A DNA stretch of 64,000 nucleotides from Nostocales cyanobacterium LEGE 11386 (GCA_015207155.1 JADEXK010000001.1:62001-126000), one strand, 5' to 3'. Shown: positions 38,602 to 49,005, numbered from the stretch's first letter. The notes: a model not told the origin generated them from the sequence alone. Numbers and translations are program-made.

Positions 38602-39609
38602 ATGAATGCAGAGATATCGGCACTTTGGGACAAGGTGCAGAAAATGATTAACGACTTCATTGTTCTGCTACCCAATATTGTGCTGGGATTGATTGTTTTT
38701 ACAATCTTTGTGATTTTCGGTAGATCAATCAAGCGACTGGTTAGACGCTTAACCAGCCACCACCGCTATGCCCGCAATCTAGGAATGGTGCTAGGGAGGT
38801 TAGCACAAGGTACTACAGTTTTGGTAGGTTTGTTTATTTCGCTATCGATTGTCTTTCCCTCACTCAGGGCATCGGATTTGGTGCAATTATTGGGAATTAG
38901 TGGGGTCGCTATCGGTTTTGCTTTTCGCGATATTCTACAAAACTTTTTAGCTGGCATTTTAATTCTATTAACTGAGCCATTCCAAATCAATGACCAAATT
39001 GTGTTTAAGAATTTTGAAGGTACGGTAGAAAATATTGAAACACGGGCTACTACCATCAGGACTTACGATGGTCGTCGGATTGTGATTCCCAACTCCGAGT
39101 TGTTTACCAATTCGGTAACGGTAAATACCGCCTTCGAGAATCGTCGTCTAGAGTACGATGTCGGTGTTGGCTATGGTGATGACCTGGAGTGGACAAAGCA
39201 GTTAATGTTGGAAGCTATGCATAGCGTAGATGTGGTGTTAAAAGACCCGGCTCCTGATGTACTGGTGATGGAACTTGCCGAGAGTAGTGTTAATATCCGT
39301 GTCCGGTGGTGGATTCAACCGCCCCGATGGTCAGATGCTCTAGATTCACGTGATCAAGTTATCTCTGCAATTAAGCAAAAGCTCTACGTCGAAAACGGTA
39401 TTGATTTACCATATCCCACCAGTCAAATTTTATTCCACGACCAAACTGAAGAAACTGACGGCGATCGCTCTCGTCAGCGTGAAGGTTGGCCCGCAGGTAG
39501 AGGTGAAGTCCCTAAACCACGTAGCATTGGCGGTTCACTCAAACGATTAGCCCAATTACAGGATGCTAATGGACAAGTAGATGCTCACAGAAACCAGCAT
39601 GAATCATGA
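38602..39609 (+). CDS. MscS-family small-conductance mechanosensitive channel
   Basis: The 335-residue protein has three N-terminal helices, then GVAIGFAFRDILQNFLAGIL, the TM3 pore and beta-domain motif of MscS. ILLTEPFQINDQIVF and VIPNSELFTNSVTVN complete the domain. The C-terminal tail is longer and more polar than in E. coli MscS, with many Arg/Gln. A Shine-Dalgarno GAGG precedes ATG 38602. Its TGA overlaps the start of the DUF2254 gene (ATGA), so the two are translationally coupled. The channel should release solutes when membrane tension rises. Confidence 0.92.
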   Translation: MNAEISALWDKVQKMINDFIVLLPNIVLGLIVFTIFVIFGRSIKRLVRRLTSHHRYARNLGMVLGRLAQGTTVLVGLFISLSIVFPSLRASDLVQLLGISGVAIGFAFRDILQNFLAGILILLTEPFQINDQIVFKNFEGTVENIETRATTIRTYDGRRIVIPNSELFTNSVTVNTAFENRRLEYDVGVGYGDDLEWTKQLMLEAMHSVDVVLKDPAPDVLVMELAESSVNIRVRWWIQPPRWSDALDSRDQVISAIKQKLYVENGIDLPYPTSQILFHDQTEETDGDRSRQREGWPAGRGEVPKPRSIGGSLKRLAQLQDANGQVDAHRNQHES

Positions 39610-40949
39610 AGAATGTCAAATTGATCAAGCTGTGGGATGCACTCCATACTAGCTACTGGTTTTTGCCGGCAATCCTGGCACTAACTGCGGTTATTTTGGC
39701 ATTTACAATGTTGACCCTTGACCGCACAATTGGTTTTGATGATTGGGATTGGATCTACACAGGTGGCCCTGATGGAGCAAGAGAAGTACTTTCTGCGATC
39801 GCAGGTTCAATGGTTAGTGTAGCTGCTACAGCTTTTTCTATCACCATCGTGGCAATGCAACTAGCTGCTTCTAATTTTGGACCACGGCTATTGCGTAATT
39901 TTATGCAAGATACAGGCAATCAAATTGTCCTGGGCACATTCATTGCTACGTTTATTTATTCTTTGCTGGTACTACGTGCTATTTACGGTGAAGAATATGA
40001 TTTGTTTGTTCCCCATATTTCAGTAACAGTCGGGATCTTACTAGCAATTATTAGTATTGGCGTACTTATTTACTTCATTCACCACGCATCAACTATCATT
40101 CAGGTATCTCATGTGATCGAAAGTGTTAGTCAGGATTTAGACAAAGCTATTGATCGGCTATTTCCCGAAAAAATTGGTGTTAATCCCCAAGCAAAACAAC
40201 CACATTCAAGAGATATTCCCTCAGATTTTCAGTTGCAGGCTTACCCAATTAAAGTCAAGAAAAATGGTTATTTACAAGCAATTAATGATGAAAAATTGTT
40301 AGAGATTGCTCGTCAATACGATATTCTAATTTACGTTAAATATCGACCGGGAAAGTTTATTGTCACGGGCAGTGACCTAGTAACCATCTGGCCCGGTGAA
40401 CGAGTCAATCGCCAACTTAACCAAAAACTGCAACAAATATTTATTGTAGGTAAGGAACGTACGGAACAGCAAGATATAGAATTTCCCATACAACAGTTAG
40501 TGGAAATTGCTCTCCGCGCTATTTCTCCGGGTATCAATGATCCGTTCACTGCCATCCGATGTATTGATCGTTTGGGTGCAGGACTGTGTTATTTAGTACA
40601 AAGGCAATTTCCTTCACCCTACCGCTACGATGATGACAACCAATTGAGGGTGATTGCTCAATCGATAAATTTTGAGGGGATAGTCGATCAGGCTTTTAAC
40701 CAAATTAGGCAGTATGGTCGATCTGATGTATCTGTGACTATGCATTTACTAGAAGCGATCGCTTTAGTTGCTACTTACACCCAAAATCCCCAATATCGGG
40801 AAGTTTTACGGCATCATGCTGACATGATTGAACGTGGTAGCCATGAAGGGTTACTAGAACCACAAGATCGCCAGGATGTCCAGGACAGATATTACAGCAC
40901 TATTCAAATATTGGAGGAAAACTATGAAATTGAGGCTTTACGGCGATGA
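39606..40949 (+). CDS. DUF2254 family membrane protein
   Basis: This 447-residue protein has four predicted helices in its first 170 residues (FLPAILALTAVILAFTMLT; MVSVAATAFSITIVAMQLAA; IVLGTFIATFIYSLLVLRA; VTVGILLAIISIGVLIYFI). A large cytoplasmic part follows, with RAISPGINDPFTAIRCIDRL, a region characteristic of DUF2254. The function of this family is not established. Translational coupling to the MscS-type gene suggests a shared role in envelope or osmotic physiology. The GH31 gene follows after 51 bases. Confidence 0.88.
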   Translation: MKNVKLIKLWDALHTSYWFLPAILALTAVILAFTMLTLDRTIGFDDWDWIYTGGPDGAREVLSAIAGSMVSVAATAFSITIVAMQLAASNFGPRLLRNFMQDTGNQIVLGTFIATFIYSLLVLRAIYGEEYDLFVPHISVTVGILLAIISIGVLIYFIHHASTIIQVSHVIESVSQDLDKAIDRLFPEKIGVNPQAKQPHSRDIPSDFQLQAYPIKVKKNGYLQAINDEKLLEIARQYDILIYVKYRPGKFIVTGSDLVTIWPGERVNRQLNQKLQQIFIVGKERTEQQDIEFPIQQLVEIALRAISPGINDPFTAIRCIDRLGAGLCYLVQRQFPSPYRYDDDNQLRVIAQSINFEGIVDQAFNQIRQYGRSDVSVTMHLLEAIALVATYTQNPQYREVLRHHADMIERGSHEGLLEPQDRQDVQDRYYSTIQILEENYEIEALRR

Positions 40950-41000
40950 ATACCCCATAAAATTAGCCATCGATTCCCCACAATCCTCAAAATTAGGGTT

Positions 41001-43412
41001 ATGAATTTCTGGAAACAGGCATTATTAAATCTGCGCTTAATTAAATTGCGACGGTTTTTAGGGTCATTTTTCTATCCCCTGCAACGGGACTCTTTAGAGC
41101 GCCAGTTTCAGAGTTCCTTGGAGGTGTTTACTCAAATCGGCAATATCCTCAGTGCTGAGACCACTTCAAGAGGTGGACACTTCTACTTCCAAAATGTAGA
41201 ACTGGAAATCTGCTTTCTGTCTGACGATTTAGTTCGCATTGATTGGCAACCTGGAGTACTTCCCATTCCCTATGCGATCGCTCGTTCAGATTGGCCAGAA
41301 GTCAAGGTAAAATTTCAGGAAGTAGGCGATTGCTGGGTGATCTCTAGTGCGACACTTAAGGTTATTGTGAGGGCCAATGGCAGTTTGGAAATTCAAAATG
41401 CCCTGGGGAAAACAATACGAGAGGAACTACCTCCCCAGCAAAAAATCTCCGGTTGGTTGCATCAGGCGAAACTACGAGCAGAAGAACATATTTACGGATT
41501 AGGAGAACGAGCTGCCCCTCTTAACCTACGTAAATCTCCAGCAACTACAACCTACCAGATGTGGAACTATGATGCTGGTGGCAGATATGGCCCAGGTACT
41601 GACCCACTTTACCTATGCATTCCGCTTTATTTAGGTTTACATCACTCTGGTAGTTACTTAATTTTTTATGAAAATACCTATTACGCCACATTTAGCTTCA
41701 ATGGTTTCGCCGCAGCTGATTTTGCCGGGGGCGCGCTGCGTTATTACCTAAGTATTGGCTCACCTGCTCAACTGTTAAACCGTTATACAGAGTTAACAGG
41801 TCGCCCCGCTTTGCCTCCCTGTTGGCCACTAGGATATCATCAGTCACGTTGGGGGTATGAAACAGAAGCAGCAGTTCGAGAAGCGGCTGAAGGATTCCTT
41901 ACCCACGACCTGCCCCTGAGCGCTATACATCTGGATATTGACTGTCAAGAAAGATTCCGCGCCTTTACTATTGACCCGGATCGCTTTCCTAAGTTAGCTG
42001 ATTTTAACCAGGATTTGGTATCCAGAGGAATACATTTGATTGCGATCGTCAATCCAGGCGTGAAAGCTGACCGTAACAGCGAATTATTTGAGGAAGGAAA
42101 GGCACAAGATATATTTTGTAAACTCCCCAATGACAAACTGGTGATTGCCCCGGTCTGGCCTGGAATGTCTGCTTTTCCAGATTTCACCAATCCCCAAGCC
42201 CGCCACTGGTGGAGTCGGCAGTATGAATATCTGCTTGATTTAGGCTTCACTGGTTTCTGGCATGATATGAATGAGCCTGGAGTATTTGTCCTGTGGGGAG
42301 ACCCTAGCCTACCTCAACACTCAACTCAGCATTTTCTTGAAGGCAGAGGTGGCGACCATCTGGAAGCGCATAATGTGTATGGGTTACTGCAAGCTGAGGC
42401 TGCCTATGAAGCACTCAGTGAATACCAACCAGAACACCGCCCTTTCATTGTTTCACGGGCAGGTTGGGCTGGCTTACAACGCTACGCCTGGACTTGGACT
42501 GGAGATATTGAAACTAGTTGGACAGGTTTACGCCAAACCATTCCCACAGTACTGAATTTGGGTTTATCAGGAATTCCCTACAGTGGTGCAGACATTGGGG
42601 GATTTAAGGGGAATCCCAGTGCTGAACTGTATTTGCGCTGGTTCCAAATGTCATGTTTTTTACCATTTTTCCGCACCCATTCTGCTAATAATGTTCAGCC
42701 ACGAACACCTTGGAGTTTTGGCGAACCAATTTTGAGTATTGTCAGGGAATTCTTACGTCTACGCTACTGCCTGATACCTTATTTGTACACTTTAGCCTGG
42801 GAAGCAAACCAGACTGGTCATCCTCTGGTGCGTCCTCTGTTCTGGGCTGACAGTTCTGATCCGCGTCTTTGGGAGATCGAAGATGCTTTTTTATTGGGTG
42901 ATGTTCTGCTAGTGGCTGCCATTGTGGAGGAGGGCGCCACCTCTCGTGCCATCATGCTACCCAAAGGGTATTGGTATAACTTTTGGGACGATACCTTGTT
43001 GGAGGGGGCAAAATCAGTGCATATAGCAGCACCCATTGAGCAGATACCTTTACTTGTCAAGGCGGGGAGCATTCTGCCAATGTCGGCAAATCAGCAACTT
43101 ATACTGCACATCTATGCGCCTGTGACTTTAACTGGTAAAGGTCGAGTTTACAGCGATGCTGGCGATGGATATGGCCCGTGGCGATTAGATGAATTTTATC
43201 TCAAGCGCGATCGCGATATTTTAGAACTCACATGGCAGCAACAAGGAAATTATGTGTTTCCTGACAACACAGTTCAACTCCACTTTCATGGTGTGGAAGT
43301 TCAACAAGCTTGGGTAGATGGTCAAGAAGTTCATTTCCCGGAAAATTGCCTAGAAGTTGCACAATTTCAGCGAGTTTGCTTGCAGGGAAAAATGAGCGCA
43401 AATGAGGCATAA
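41001..43412 (+). CDS. Glycoside hydrolase family 31 alpha-glucosidase
   Basis: This 803-residue hydrolase has the GH31 TIM barrel. The catalytic nucleophile is Asp422 in GFWHDMNEPGVF. The acid/base is probably Asp502 in WTWTGDIETSW. Upstream, LDIDCQERFRAFTIDPDRFP and, downstream, GADIGGFKG and FFRTHSANNVQPRTPW complete the substrate pocket. GH31 enzymes release alpha-linked glucose (or xylose) from oligosaccharides or glycogen-like polymers. No signal peptide is evident, so it should be cytosolic. It is the last gene of the MscS-DUF2254-GH31 group. Confidence 0.92.
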   Translation: MNFWKQALLNLRLIKLRRFLGSFFYPLQRDSLERQFQSSLEVFTQIGNILSAETTSRGGHFYFQNVELEICFLSDDLVRIDWQPGVLPIPYAIARSDWPEVKVKFQEVGDCWVISSATLKVIVRANGSLEIQNALGKTIREELPPQQKISGWLHQAKLRAEEHIYGLGERAAPLNLRKSPATTTYQMWNYDAGGRYGPGTDPLYLCIPLYLGLHHSGSYLIFYENTYYATFSFNGFAAADFAGGALRYYLSIGSPAQLLNRYTELTGRPALPPCWPLGYHQSRWGYETEAAVREAAEGFLTHDLPLSAIHLDIDCQERFRAFTIDPDRFPKLADFNQDLVSRGIHLIAIVNPGVKADRNSELFEEGKAQDIFCKLPNDKLVIAPVWPGMSAFPDFTNPQARHWWSRQYEYLLDLGFTGFWHDMNEPGVFVLWGDPSLPQHSTQHFLEGRGGDHLEAHNVYGLLQAEAAYEALSEYQPEHRPFIVSRAGWAGLQRYAWTWTGDIETSWTGLRQTIPTVLNLGLSGIPYSGADIGGFKGNPSAELYLRWFQMSCFLPFFRTHSANNVQPRTPWSFGEPILSIVREFLRLRYCLIPYLYTLAWEANQTGHPLVRPLFWADSSDPRLWEIEDAFLLGDVLLVAAIVEEGATSRAIMLPKGYWYNFWDDTLLEGAKSVHIAAPIEQIPLLVKAGSILPMSANQQLILHIYAPVTLTGKGRVYSDAGDGYGPWRLDEFYLKRDRDILELTWQQQGNYVFPDNTVQLHFHGVEVQQAWVDGQEVHFPENCLEVAQFQRVCLQGKMSANEA

Positions 43413-43452
43413 AAGTGCGAAATTTGGCGAAAATCTGAGAATGTAGAAACTG

Positions 43453-43650
43453 TCAAATTTGCCTAATTAGTCGAAAGCTTTCACATACTGGATTTTGGCA
43501 GCGCCGGATTTTTAAGCGTAGTTGCACCACTCCCTTAAGGGTTTTCACGTGTCGATGCCACATCGCTTGACCACAACTCTGGCAGTCTTGCTGTCTACAC
43601 TCCCAAATATTCTCTGATGCAGCTTCCGGTTTGGGTCTTCTCCTGGCCAT
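43453..43650 (-). pseudogene. Remnant of a zinc-finger transposase N terminus
   Basis: A 65-codon frame contains ECRQQDCQSCGQAMWHRHVK followed by TLKGVVQLRLKIRRCQNPVC, i.e. paired Cys and a GVVQLRLKIRRC stretch. This looks like the zinc-finger N terminus of a transposase family. Nothing after it continues the protein, so it is a fragment. It lies 274 bases beyond the 3' end of the tmRNA gene, a common integration neighbourhood. The identification is by pattern memory and is not secure. Confidence 0.45.
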
Positions 43651-43923
43651 TCATGTACCCCTGTTAAATTTTTCCGGTTTTTGTTAGCTTACCTGAAATC
43701 CTTGCTCTTCTAGCTAGTTTTTCCACACAAACCCTGATTTATCACCAGCCATTTATTTCTTGGCAGCATATGAGACAGGTGCAAAATATCAGCCGTACAA
43801 TAAAAATCCTGATTATTTCTGTACCGATATCCAATCTGGTGTCAAGAATGTCACTTATTTACACAGCAAAACAAAATCCACCTCAACACATAACTGCTTG
43901 GTGGATTTGTTTTTGATTATTAG

Positions 43924-44311
43924 TGGATCCGAGCAGAGTCGAACTGCTGTCCAAATTGGGTATTGACCCCCCGCTCATTCACAGGTTTAGCCTATCTAAT
44001 CCTCAAGGCGGGAATCGTTCATTATCCCGAACGTAGGATGCTCTGATTAAGTCTTAGCTAACAAGCCAACCAGAGAACACTTGTTAGAGCGTCCGTTGGG
44101 GGTTGGTCTCTAGTCCTTAACGGAGTCAAACTAGAGACGCTCGAACCTATAAGAGGCGTTTTAGGCAGCTACTAGAGCTTCCCGACGAGCAAATTTTACG
44201 ATGTTATTCGCATTTACTTTTTTTTTGAGCCTTTGATTTGCGAGAGGAGACTCACTCTCGACCTGAATCACAGAGCAGCGTTCGCCAACCTGTCGAAACC
44301 GTTACGGACCC
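43924..44311 (-). ncRNA. ssrA: tmRNA (transfer-messenger RNA)
   Basis: Read on the minus strand, the RNA begins GGGTCCG (44311-44305) and ends CGGATCC plus discriminator A (43931-43924). These form the alanine-type acceptor stem, including the G3-U wobble that alanyl-tRNA synthetase recognises. The 3' part has the T-loop GTTCGACTCTGC. The tag frame (44211-44161) reads ANNIVKFARREALVAA and ends in TAA, the classical cyanobacterial tag whose ALVAA end is degraded by ClpXP. CCA is not encoded. tmRNA with SmpB frees stalled ribosomes. It lies just after the ATP synthase operon on the same strand. Confidence 0.95.
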
Positions 44312-44384
44312 ATGTGTTTCATATTTCAATTATAATACTTGGCTAAGGAATTGTGTGGTGTTCTAGTTAAAAGTGACAAATACT

Positions 44385-44435
44385 AAAAATAGCCAATTGC
44401 TAATCATCAGCACAACTAGCAACTAGCTATTTTTT
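44385..44435 (-). terminator. Rho-independent terminator of the atp operon
   Basis: On the minus strand, AAATAGCTAGTTGCT pairs with AGCAATTGGCTATTT further on, including two G-U pairs, giving a stem of about 15 pairs. A run of U follows. It begins 23 bases past the gamma-subunit stop and precedes the tmRNA gene, so it should end most atp transcripts and leave tmRNA with its own promoter. Confidence 0.75.
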
Positions 44436-44458
44436 ATAACTAAACAATTAACAATTCC

Positions 44459-45406
44459 CTAAGTTAGTGCTTCAGCACCACCCACGACCTCTAGAAGTTC
44501 TTGGGTGATAGCGGCTTGTCTTGCTTTGTTATAAGACAAGGACAGAGTTTTAATTAATTCACCGGCGTTGTCGCTGGCGTTGTTCATGGCTGTCATCCGC
44601 GCTGCTAGTTCACTGGCTGCTGATTCTTGTAATGCCCGCAATAGCTGGTTACTCAGATACAAGGGCAGTAGAGAATCAAGAATCTGCACCGGGTCTTGCT
44701 CAAAAATCATGTCGCGGGGCAAAGGGCGGACTTGGCTGGTCACTTTTTGCCGTTCCACTTCAAATTGACCGCCACGGGTCGTCAGACGGAAGATTTCGTC
44801 ATCTGCTGCTTCCAGTCCTTGAGGATCTAAAGGAAGCAGGGTTTGCACCACGGGACGGGAACTAACCAAGGAGACAAATCTGGTGTAAATTAACTCAATG
44901 CGGTCTACACTTTCCGAAAGGAACAAAGAAAGTAATTGGTCGGCAATTTCCGTAGCTTCTGCGGCGGTAGGAATTTGCTCTAAACCAGTGTAAGTGCCAT
45001 CAATGGGTTGTTCCCGACGTTGGAAATACTGGATGGCTTTGCGTCCTACCAGCACATATTTGTACGCTACACCTTCTGCTTGGAGTTCTTTGGCGCGGTT
45101 TTCGGCACGACGGATCACATTAGTATTGTAACCGCCACACAAACCGCGATCGCCTGAAATTACCAGCAGCCCAACTGTCTTAACTTCCCGTTTTTTTAGT
45201 AGGGGTAAGTCTACATCTTCAAACCGTAGACGAGTTTGCAAGCCATACAGTACTTGTGCCAAGCGATCAGCAAAGGGACGGGTGGCTGTGACCTGTTCTT
45301 GGGCGCGACGTACTCTAGCCGCCGCCACCAGCCGCATGGCTTCTGTGATTTTTTTGGTGTTTTTGACCGACTGAATGCGATCGCGTATTGCTTTGAGATT
45401 AGCCAT
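44459..45406 (-). CDS. atpG: ATP synthase F1 gamma subunit
   Basis: The 315-residue central-stalk subunit starts [20 protein letters not shown] and ends with the helix [20 protein letters not shown]. These two helices form the rotating shaft in the alpha3beta3 ring. The middle is longer than in E. coli, with the extra loop that cyanobacterial and plastid gammas carry (near 195-240). The paired regulatory cysteines of plant gamma are not seen in this loop. It is the last gene of the operon; the older name is atpC. Spacing to alpha is 135 bases and contains heptamer repeats. Confidence 0.95.
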   Translation of the reverse strand: MANLKAIRDRIQSVKNTKKITEAMRLVAAARVRRAQEQVTATRPFADRLAQVLYGLQTRLRFEDVDLPLLKKREVKTVGLLVISGDRGLCGGYNTNVIRRAENRAKELQAEGVAYKYVLVGRKAIQYFQRREQPIDGTYTGLEQIPTAAEATEIADQLLSLFLSESVDRIELIYTRFVSLVSSRPVVQTLLPLDPQGLEAADDEIFRLTTRGGQFEVERQKVTSQVRPLPRDMIFEQDPVQILDSLLPLYLSNQLLRALQESAASELAARMTAMNNASDNAGELIKTLSLSYNKARQAAITQELLEVVGGAEALT

Positions 45407-45506
45407 ATTTTTAAGTTTTAAGTCCTTAGTCCTGAGTTTTGAGTGGCTACAAGTATTGAATGCTGAATCTAAAAGAAATTAGCGTTTAACTTCTAACTTC
45501 TGTTTT

Positions 45507-45538
45507 ACTCAGCACTCAGCACTTAGCACTCAGCACTT
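45507..45538. repeat. Heptameric tandem repeat (ACTCAGC)
   Basis: Four tandem copies of a seven-base unit (ACTCAGC, ACTCAGC, ACTTAGC, ACTCAGC) lie in the alpha-gamma spacer. A related unit AGTCCTK repeats at 45421-45441. Such short tandemly repeated repetitive sequences are typical of heterocystous cyanobacteria. Confidence 0.75.
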
Positions 45539-45541
45539 CAC

Positions 45542-47062
45542 TTATGCTGTTGCTTTGAAGGTCTTTTTGTATTCAGTTAGTGCTTCCTTCAAGGCTGTTT
45601 CTTCTTCGTCACCTAGCACCTTCTTGGTTTTTACGGGGTCAGTGTACTGAGGCTTGCCTGTCTTTAAATACTCTCTCAAACCTTTGGTAAAGGTGGTTAC
45701 TTTATCTACAGGGACGTCATCCAAGTAACCATTAATACCAGCATATAGGATTGCTACTTGCTCATATACTGACAGAGGAGCATTTTGTGGCTGCTTGAGT
45801 AATTCCCGCAACCTTTGACCCCGTGCCAATTGGTCTTGAGTGGCTTTATCCAAATCGGAAGCAAATTGCGCGAAGGCTTGCAGGTCATCAAATTGCGCTA
45901 GTTCCAATTTAATCTTACCAGCAACTTTTTTCATTGCCTTGGTTTGTGCCGCAGAACCTACACGGGATACAGAAATACCAGGGTTCACTGCGGGACGGAT
46001 ACCAGCGTTGAACAAGTCAGAAGATAAGAATATCTGACCATCGGTAATAGAAATTACATTGGTGGGAATATATGCCGAAACGTCACCAGCTTGAGTTTCG
46101 ATGATGGGTAGGGCAGTCATACTTCCTTTACCCAATTCATCACTCAATTTAGCTGCTCGTTCCAACAAGCGGGAGTGGATGTAGAAAACATCTCCAGGGT
46201 AAGCTTCGCGTCCGGGTGGACGACGTAGCAGCAGGGACATTTGACGATAAGCTTGAGCTTGTTTGGAAAGGTCGTCATAGACCACCAAGGTAGCTTTGCC
46301 TTTGTACATGAAGTACTCAGCTATGGTAGCTCCGGTGTAAGGAGCTAGATATTGTAGTGTAGCTGGGTCACTGGCGTTAGCGGCGACGACAATGGTGTAA
46401 TCCATTGCGCCTTTTTCTTGTAGGGTTTGCACCACGTTGGCAACGGTGGAAGCTTTTTGACCAACGGCAACGTAAACACAAATTACATCTTCAGATTTTT
46501 GGTTGATGATGGTGTCAATGGCGATCGCAGTTTTGCCGGTTTGACGGTCACCAATGATTAATTCCCGTTGACCCCGACCGATGGGAATCATGGAGTCGAT
46601 AGCTGTAATACCCGTTTGCATGGGTTCGTGTACAGACCGACGAGCGATGATACCAGGTGCTGGAGATTCAATCAAACGACTCTCTGTAGTTTTGATTTCT
46701 CCTTTACCGTCAATGGGAAGACCCAAGGCATCTACAACCCGCCCAATTAATGCTTCACCGACGGGAACCTGAGCAATTCTTCCAGTAGCAGTCACAGAGC
46801 TACCTTCTTGAATGTTCAGACCTTGACCCATCAGCACCGCGCCCACGTTGTCTTCTTCTAAGTTTTGGGCGATGCCAACTGTGCCGTCTTCAAATTCTAA
46901 TAGTTCCCCAGCCATAGCCTTTTCTAGACCATAGATCCGGGCAATACCGTCACCCACTTGGAGGACGGTACCGACATTAGCTACTTTGACTTCTTGGTCG
47001 TATTGCTCGATTTGCTGCTGGATAATGCTGCTGATTTCGTCAGGTCTAATTGAAATACTCAT
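45542..47062 (-). CDS. atpA: ATP synthase F1 alpha subunit
   Basis: The 506-residue subunit forms the alpha3beta3 hexamer and carries non-catalytic nucleotide sites. Its Walker A motif is GDRQTGKT (171-178), with [17 protein letters not shown] as the later Walker B region and the arginine-finger segment [16 protein letters not shown]. The length equals that of other cyanobacterial AtpA proteins. The start [14 protein letters not shown] matches the family. The beta and epsilon genes, usually a separate operon in cyanobacteria, are absent from the window. Confidence 0.97.
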   Translation of the reverse strand: MSISIRPDEISSIIQQQIEQYDQEVKVANVGTVLQVGDGIARIYGLEKAMAGELLEFEDGTVGIAQNLEEDNVGAVLMGQGLNIQEGSSVTATGRIAQVPVGEALIGRVVDALGLPIDGKGEIKTTESRLIESPAPGIIARRSVHEPMQTGITAIDSMIPIGRGQRELIIGDRQTGKTAIAIDTIINQKSEDVICVYVAVGQKASTVANVVQTLQEKGAMDYTIVVAANASDPATLQYLAPYTGATIAEYFMYKGKATLVVYDDLSKQAQAYRQMSLLLRRPPGREAYPGDVFYIHSRLLERAAKLSDELGKGSMTALPIIETQAGDVSAYIPTNVISITDGQIFLSSDLFNAGIRPAVNPGISVSRVGSAAQTKAMKKVAGKIKLELAQFDDLQAFAQFASDLDKATQDQLARGQRLRELLKQPQNAPLSVYEQVAILYAGINGYLDDVPVDKVTTFTKGLREYLKTGKPQYTDPVKTKKVLGDEEETALKEALTEYKKTFKATA

Positions 47063-47112
47063 GTTTCTATCTTTTTTGCTTTCGAGAAGGAAGAAGTAAT
47101 TGCTTAGAAGTG

Positions 47113-47133
47113 GGGAGTAGGGAGTAGGGAGTG
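47113..47133. repeat. Heptameric tandem repeat (GGGAGTA)
   Basis: Three adjacent seven-base units, GGGAGTA, GGGAGTA and GGGAGTG, lie in the delta-alpha spacer. A second heptamer, ATTACGA, repeats three times nearby at 47233-47253. Confidence 0.7.
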
Positions 47134-47257
47134 GGGAAAGACCGTCCCCGTTCCCTTTGCCTGTGATTTCATCTCCCGCAAACTTACCCTGCTAGACTAT
47201 TAGTAAAGCAAGGAAACTCTAGCAGTATCGCAATTACGAATTACGAATTACGAATTA

Positions 47258-47812
47258 CTAGCTACTGCTTAAGCGCAAGGAAAGACGACGCAATTGACCC
47301 CGTAAACTGGCATCAATTACCTGCGATCCTACTTTAATGATCACACCACCAATTAACTCTCGGTCTATCTTGGTTTCTAGCTCTACTTGGCGAGCATTGG
47401 TGATGGCAAGAACTTTTTCCACTACCGCTTGCTTTTGAGCTTCCGAGAGGGGAACGGCTGAAGTAATTTCCGCTAATACGGTTTGATTCAGCTGTCGCAA
47501 CAAAGCCAAATACTGCTGCAAAACTGGTTCCAGGAAAACAATCCGCCGTTTATCTACCAGTAGCAGCAAAAAGTTGCGTAAGTAGGAATTGGCATTTTCA
47601 CCGAGTATTTGTCTGATGAGAGCCTTTTTGTTCTCACCCTTAATAAAGGGGTTGCCGATAAAGTCTTGTAGCTGCTGGTTTTCTGCAAGTAGACTCAGCA
47701 AAGTACGCGCTTCTTCGCCGAACTCTTCTGTCAAGTTTTTTGATTGCGCGATCGACAACATTGCCTGTGCGTAAGGCTGGGCTATTTCGGCTGTTGCTAC
47801 CTTAGTTGTCAT
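47258..47812 (-). CDS. atpH: ATP synthase delta subunit (OSCP)
   Basis: The 184-residue peripheral-stalk subunit links F1 to the b/b' stalk. Its N-terminal helical domain begins [19 protein letters not shown], and the conserved C-terminal part ends [20 protein letters not shown] followed by a basic tail. Length and order fit. Its start overlaps the stop of the b-subunit gene by four bases, a strong sign of translational coupling. The older cyanobacterial name is atpD. Confidence 0.95.
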   Translation of the reverse strand: MTTKVATAEIAQPYAQAMLSIAQSKNLTEEFGEEARTLLSLLAENQQLQDFIGNPFIKGENKKALIRQILGENANSYLRNFLLLLVDKRRIVFLEPVLQQYLALLRQLNQTVLAEITSAVPLSEAQKQAVVEKVLAITNARQVELETKIDRELIGGVIIKVGSQVIDASLRGQLRRLSLRLSSS

Positions 47813-48372
47813 ACCTCGCCTCCCAGTTGTGCGATGCTACGTTCAATTAAAATTTGTTGAGCATCGTCGGCTATCCCGCTTTTCAGTTCCGACTCGACTT
47901 TCTGTAATGCCTGAGCAACTACCCTCTGCCGCAACTGAGCGATCGCTTTATCTAGATCTGCACTCAAGTCAGCTGCCCCTGCTGCCTGCAAGCGTTCAAT
48001 ATCGACAGCAGCTTGCGCCAAGATGGCTGCACTCGCAGCTTGGGCGTTTTCTTGGGCTGCTTTTTTGATTCTTTCGGCTTCTGCTTGAGCTTGCTCTAAC
48101 TTTTGCTGTGCTGCTTTTAGTTGCTGTGCAGCTTGCGAAGCACGTTGCTCTGCATTCTTAATTGCTGTTTCAATATTGTCTCGGCGAGTTTTCAAGGTAT
48201 TACCTAGAACTTTCCGCCCGAAAACAAACAGCACAGTAATAATAATGGCCAGGTTAATGAGGTTAGTATCTAAAATATTTGTATTTAGACCAAAACCCTC
48301 GTTCCCTGCTTCCTTTGCCAATTCACTTGCGACGGCGCTGGCTTGAGCCATCAACAGTAAAAAAGTCCCCAT
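47809..48372 (-). CDS. atpF: ATP synthase Fo subunit b
   Basis: The 187-residue stator subunit has an N-terminal leader and one membrane helix ([20 protein letters not shown], about 38-57), then a long charged helix rich in Ala, Gln, Glu and Lys that forms the right-handed coiled coil of the stalk. In cyanobacteria it pairs with b' instead of forming a homodimer. It follows b' by 113 bases and overlaps delta by four. The extended N terminus before the helix is typical for cyanobacterial b. Confidence 0.94.
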   Translation of the reverse strand: MGTFLLLMAQASAVASELAKEAGNEGFGLNTNILDTNLINLAIIITVLFVFGRKVLGNTLKTRRDNIETAIKNAEQRASQAAQQLKAAQQKLEQAQAEAERIKKAAQENAQAASAAILAQAAVDIERLQAAGAADLSADLDKAIAQLRQRVVAQALQKVESELKSGIADDAQQILIERSIAQLGGEV

Positions 48373-48485
48373 GATTTTTCATCCACAACTGCGCTGCCAA
48401 GGCTTAACATTACCGACGCCGCCAACTGTTACTGAGTGAGGGCGTCTTTAACAATGTCACTTAACGATTCCCAACTACATTTTAG

Positions 48486-48977
48486 TTAGCGCCGACTTAC
48501 TAGATCGGCTCCTAAAAGCTTTTCTAGGATTTGGCGACTAAGAGCATCTACTTGTTGCTCTAATGAAGCAAAAGCTTGTTGTTTTTGCTGCTCAATTTCA
48601 CTAGCAGTTTTTTCTTTTTGTGCCTGGGCTTCTTGTTGCGCTGCTGCTATTTTCTGAGCAGCGATTTTTTGCGCCTCGGCTTGAGCATCAGCAATAATGG
48701 TTTGGGCTTGCCGTCTAGCTCCTGCTAGATCTTGCTCATATTGGTCTGCCAATTTTTCTGTTTTTGACAAACGTTCCTGCGCTTCTAATTGATTGTTACG
48801 GATGTACTCATTCCGTCCATCAATAGCGTTACCCAGTGGTTTGTAAAGTGTTGCATTCAACACTAAAGCTAAAACTAAAAATTGGATTGCCATTAAAGGC
48901 AGGGTAGCATCTAGATCGAATAGCCCCCCTTCTTTGGCAACCTCTTCTACTGCTAATAAGGTGATCCAGTGTGTCAT
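48486..48977 (-). CDS. atpF2: ATP synthase Fo subunit b'
   Basis: This 163-residue diverged copy of b has a short N-terminal part, a membrane helix ([20 protein letters not shown], about 29-48) and a stalk helix full of Ala/Gln/Glu. The [17 protein letters not shown] opening is typical of b'. It forms a heterodimeric stator with b, a trait of photosynthetic bacteria and plastids. The older name is atpG. Its spacer to the c-subunit gene is full of seven-base repeats. Confidence 0.94.
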   Translation of the reverse strand: MTHWITLLAVEEVAKEGGLFDLDATLPLMAIQFLVLALVLNATLYKPLGNAIDGRNEYIRNNQLEAQERLSKTEKLADQYEQDLAGARRQAQTIIADAQAEAQKIAAQKIAAAQQEAQAQKEKTASEIEQQKQQAFASLEQQVDALSRQILEKLLGADLVSRR

Positions 48978-49005
48978 GGTTGCTAATTCCTATCTAATAT
49001 TTTAG

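Noticed and set aside
43760..43966. Plus-strand 68-codon frame running into tmRNA
   Set aside because: It overlaps the 3' end of the ssrA gene and has no protein character.
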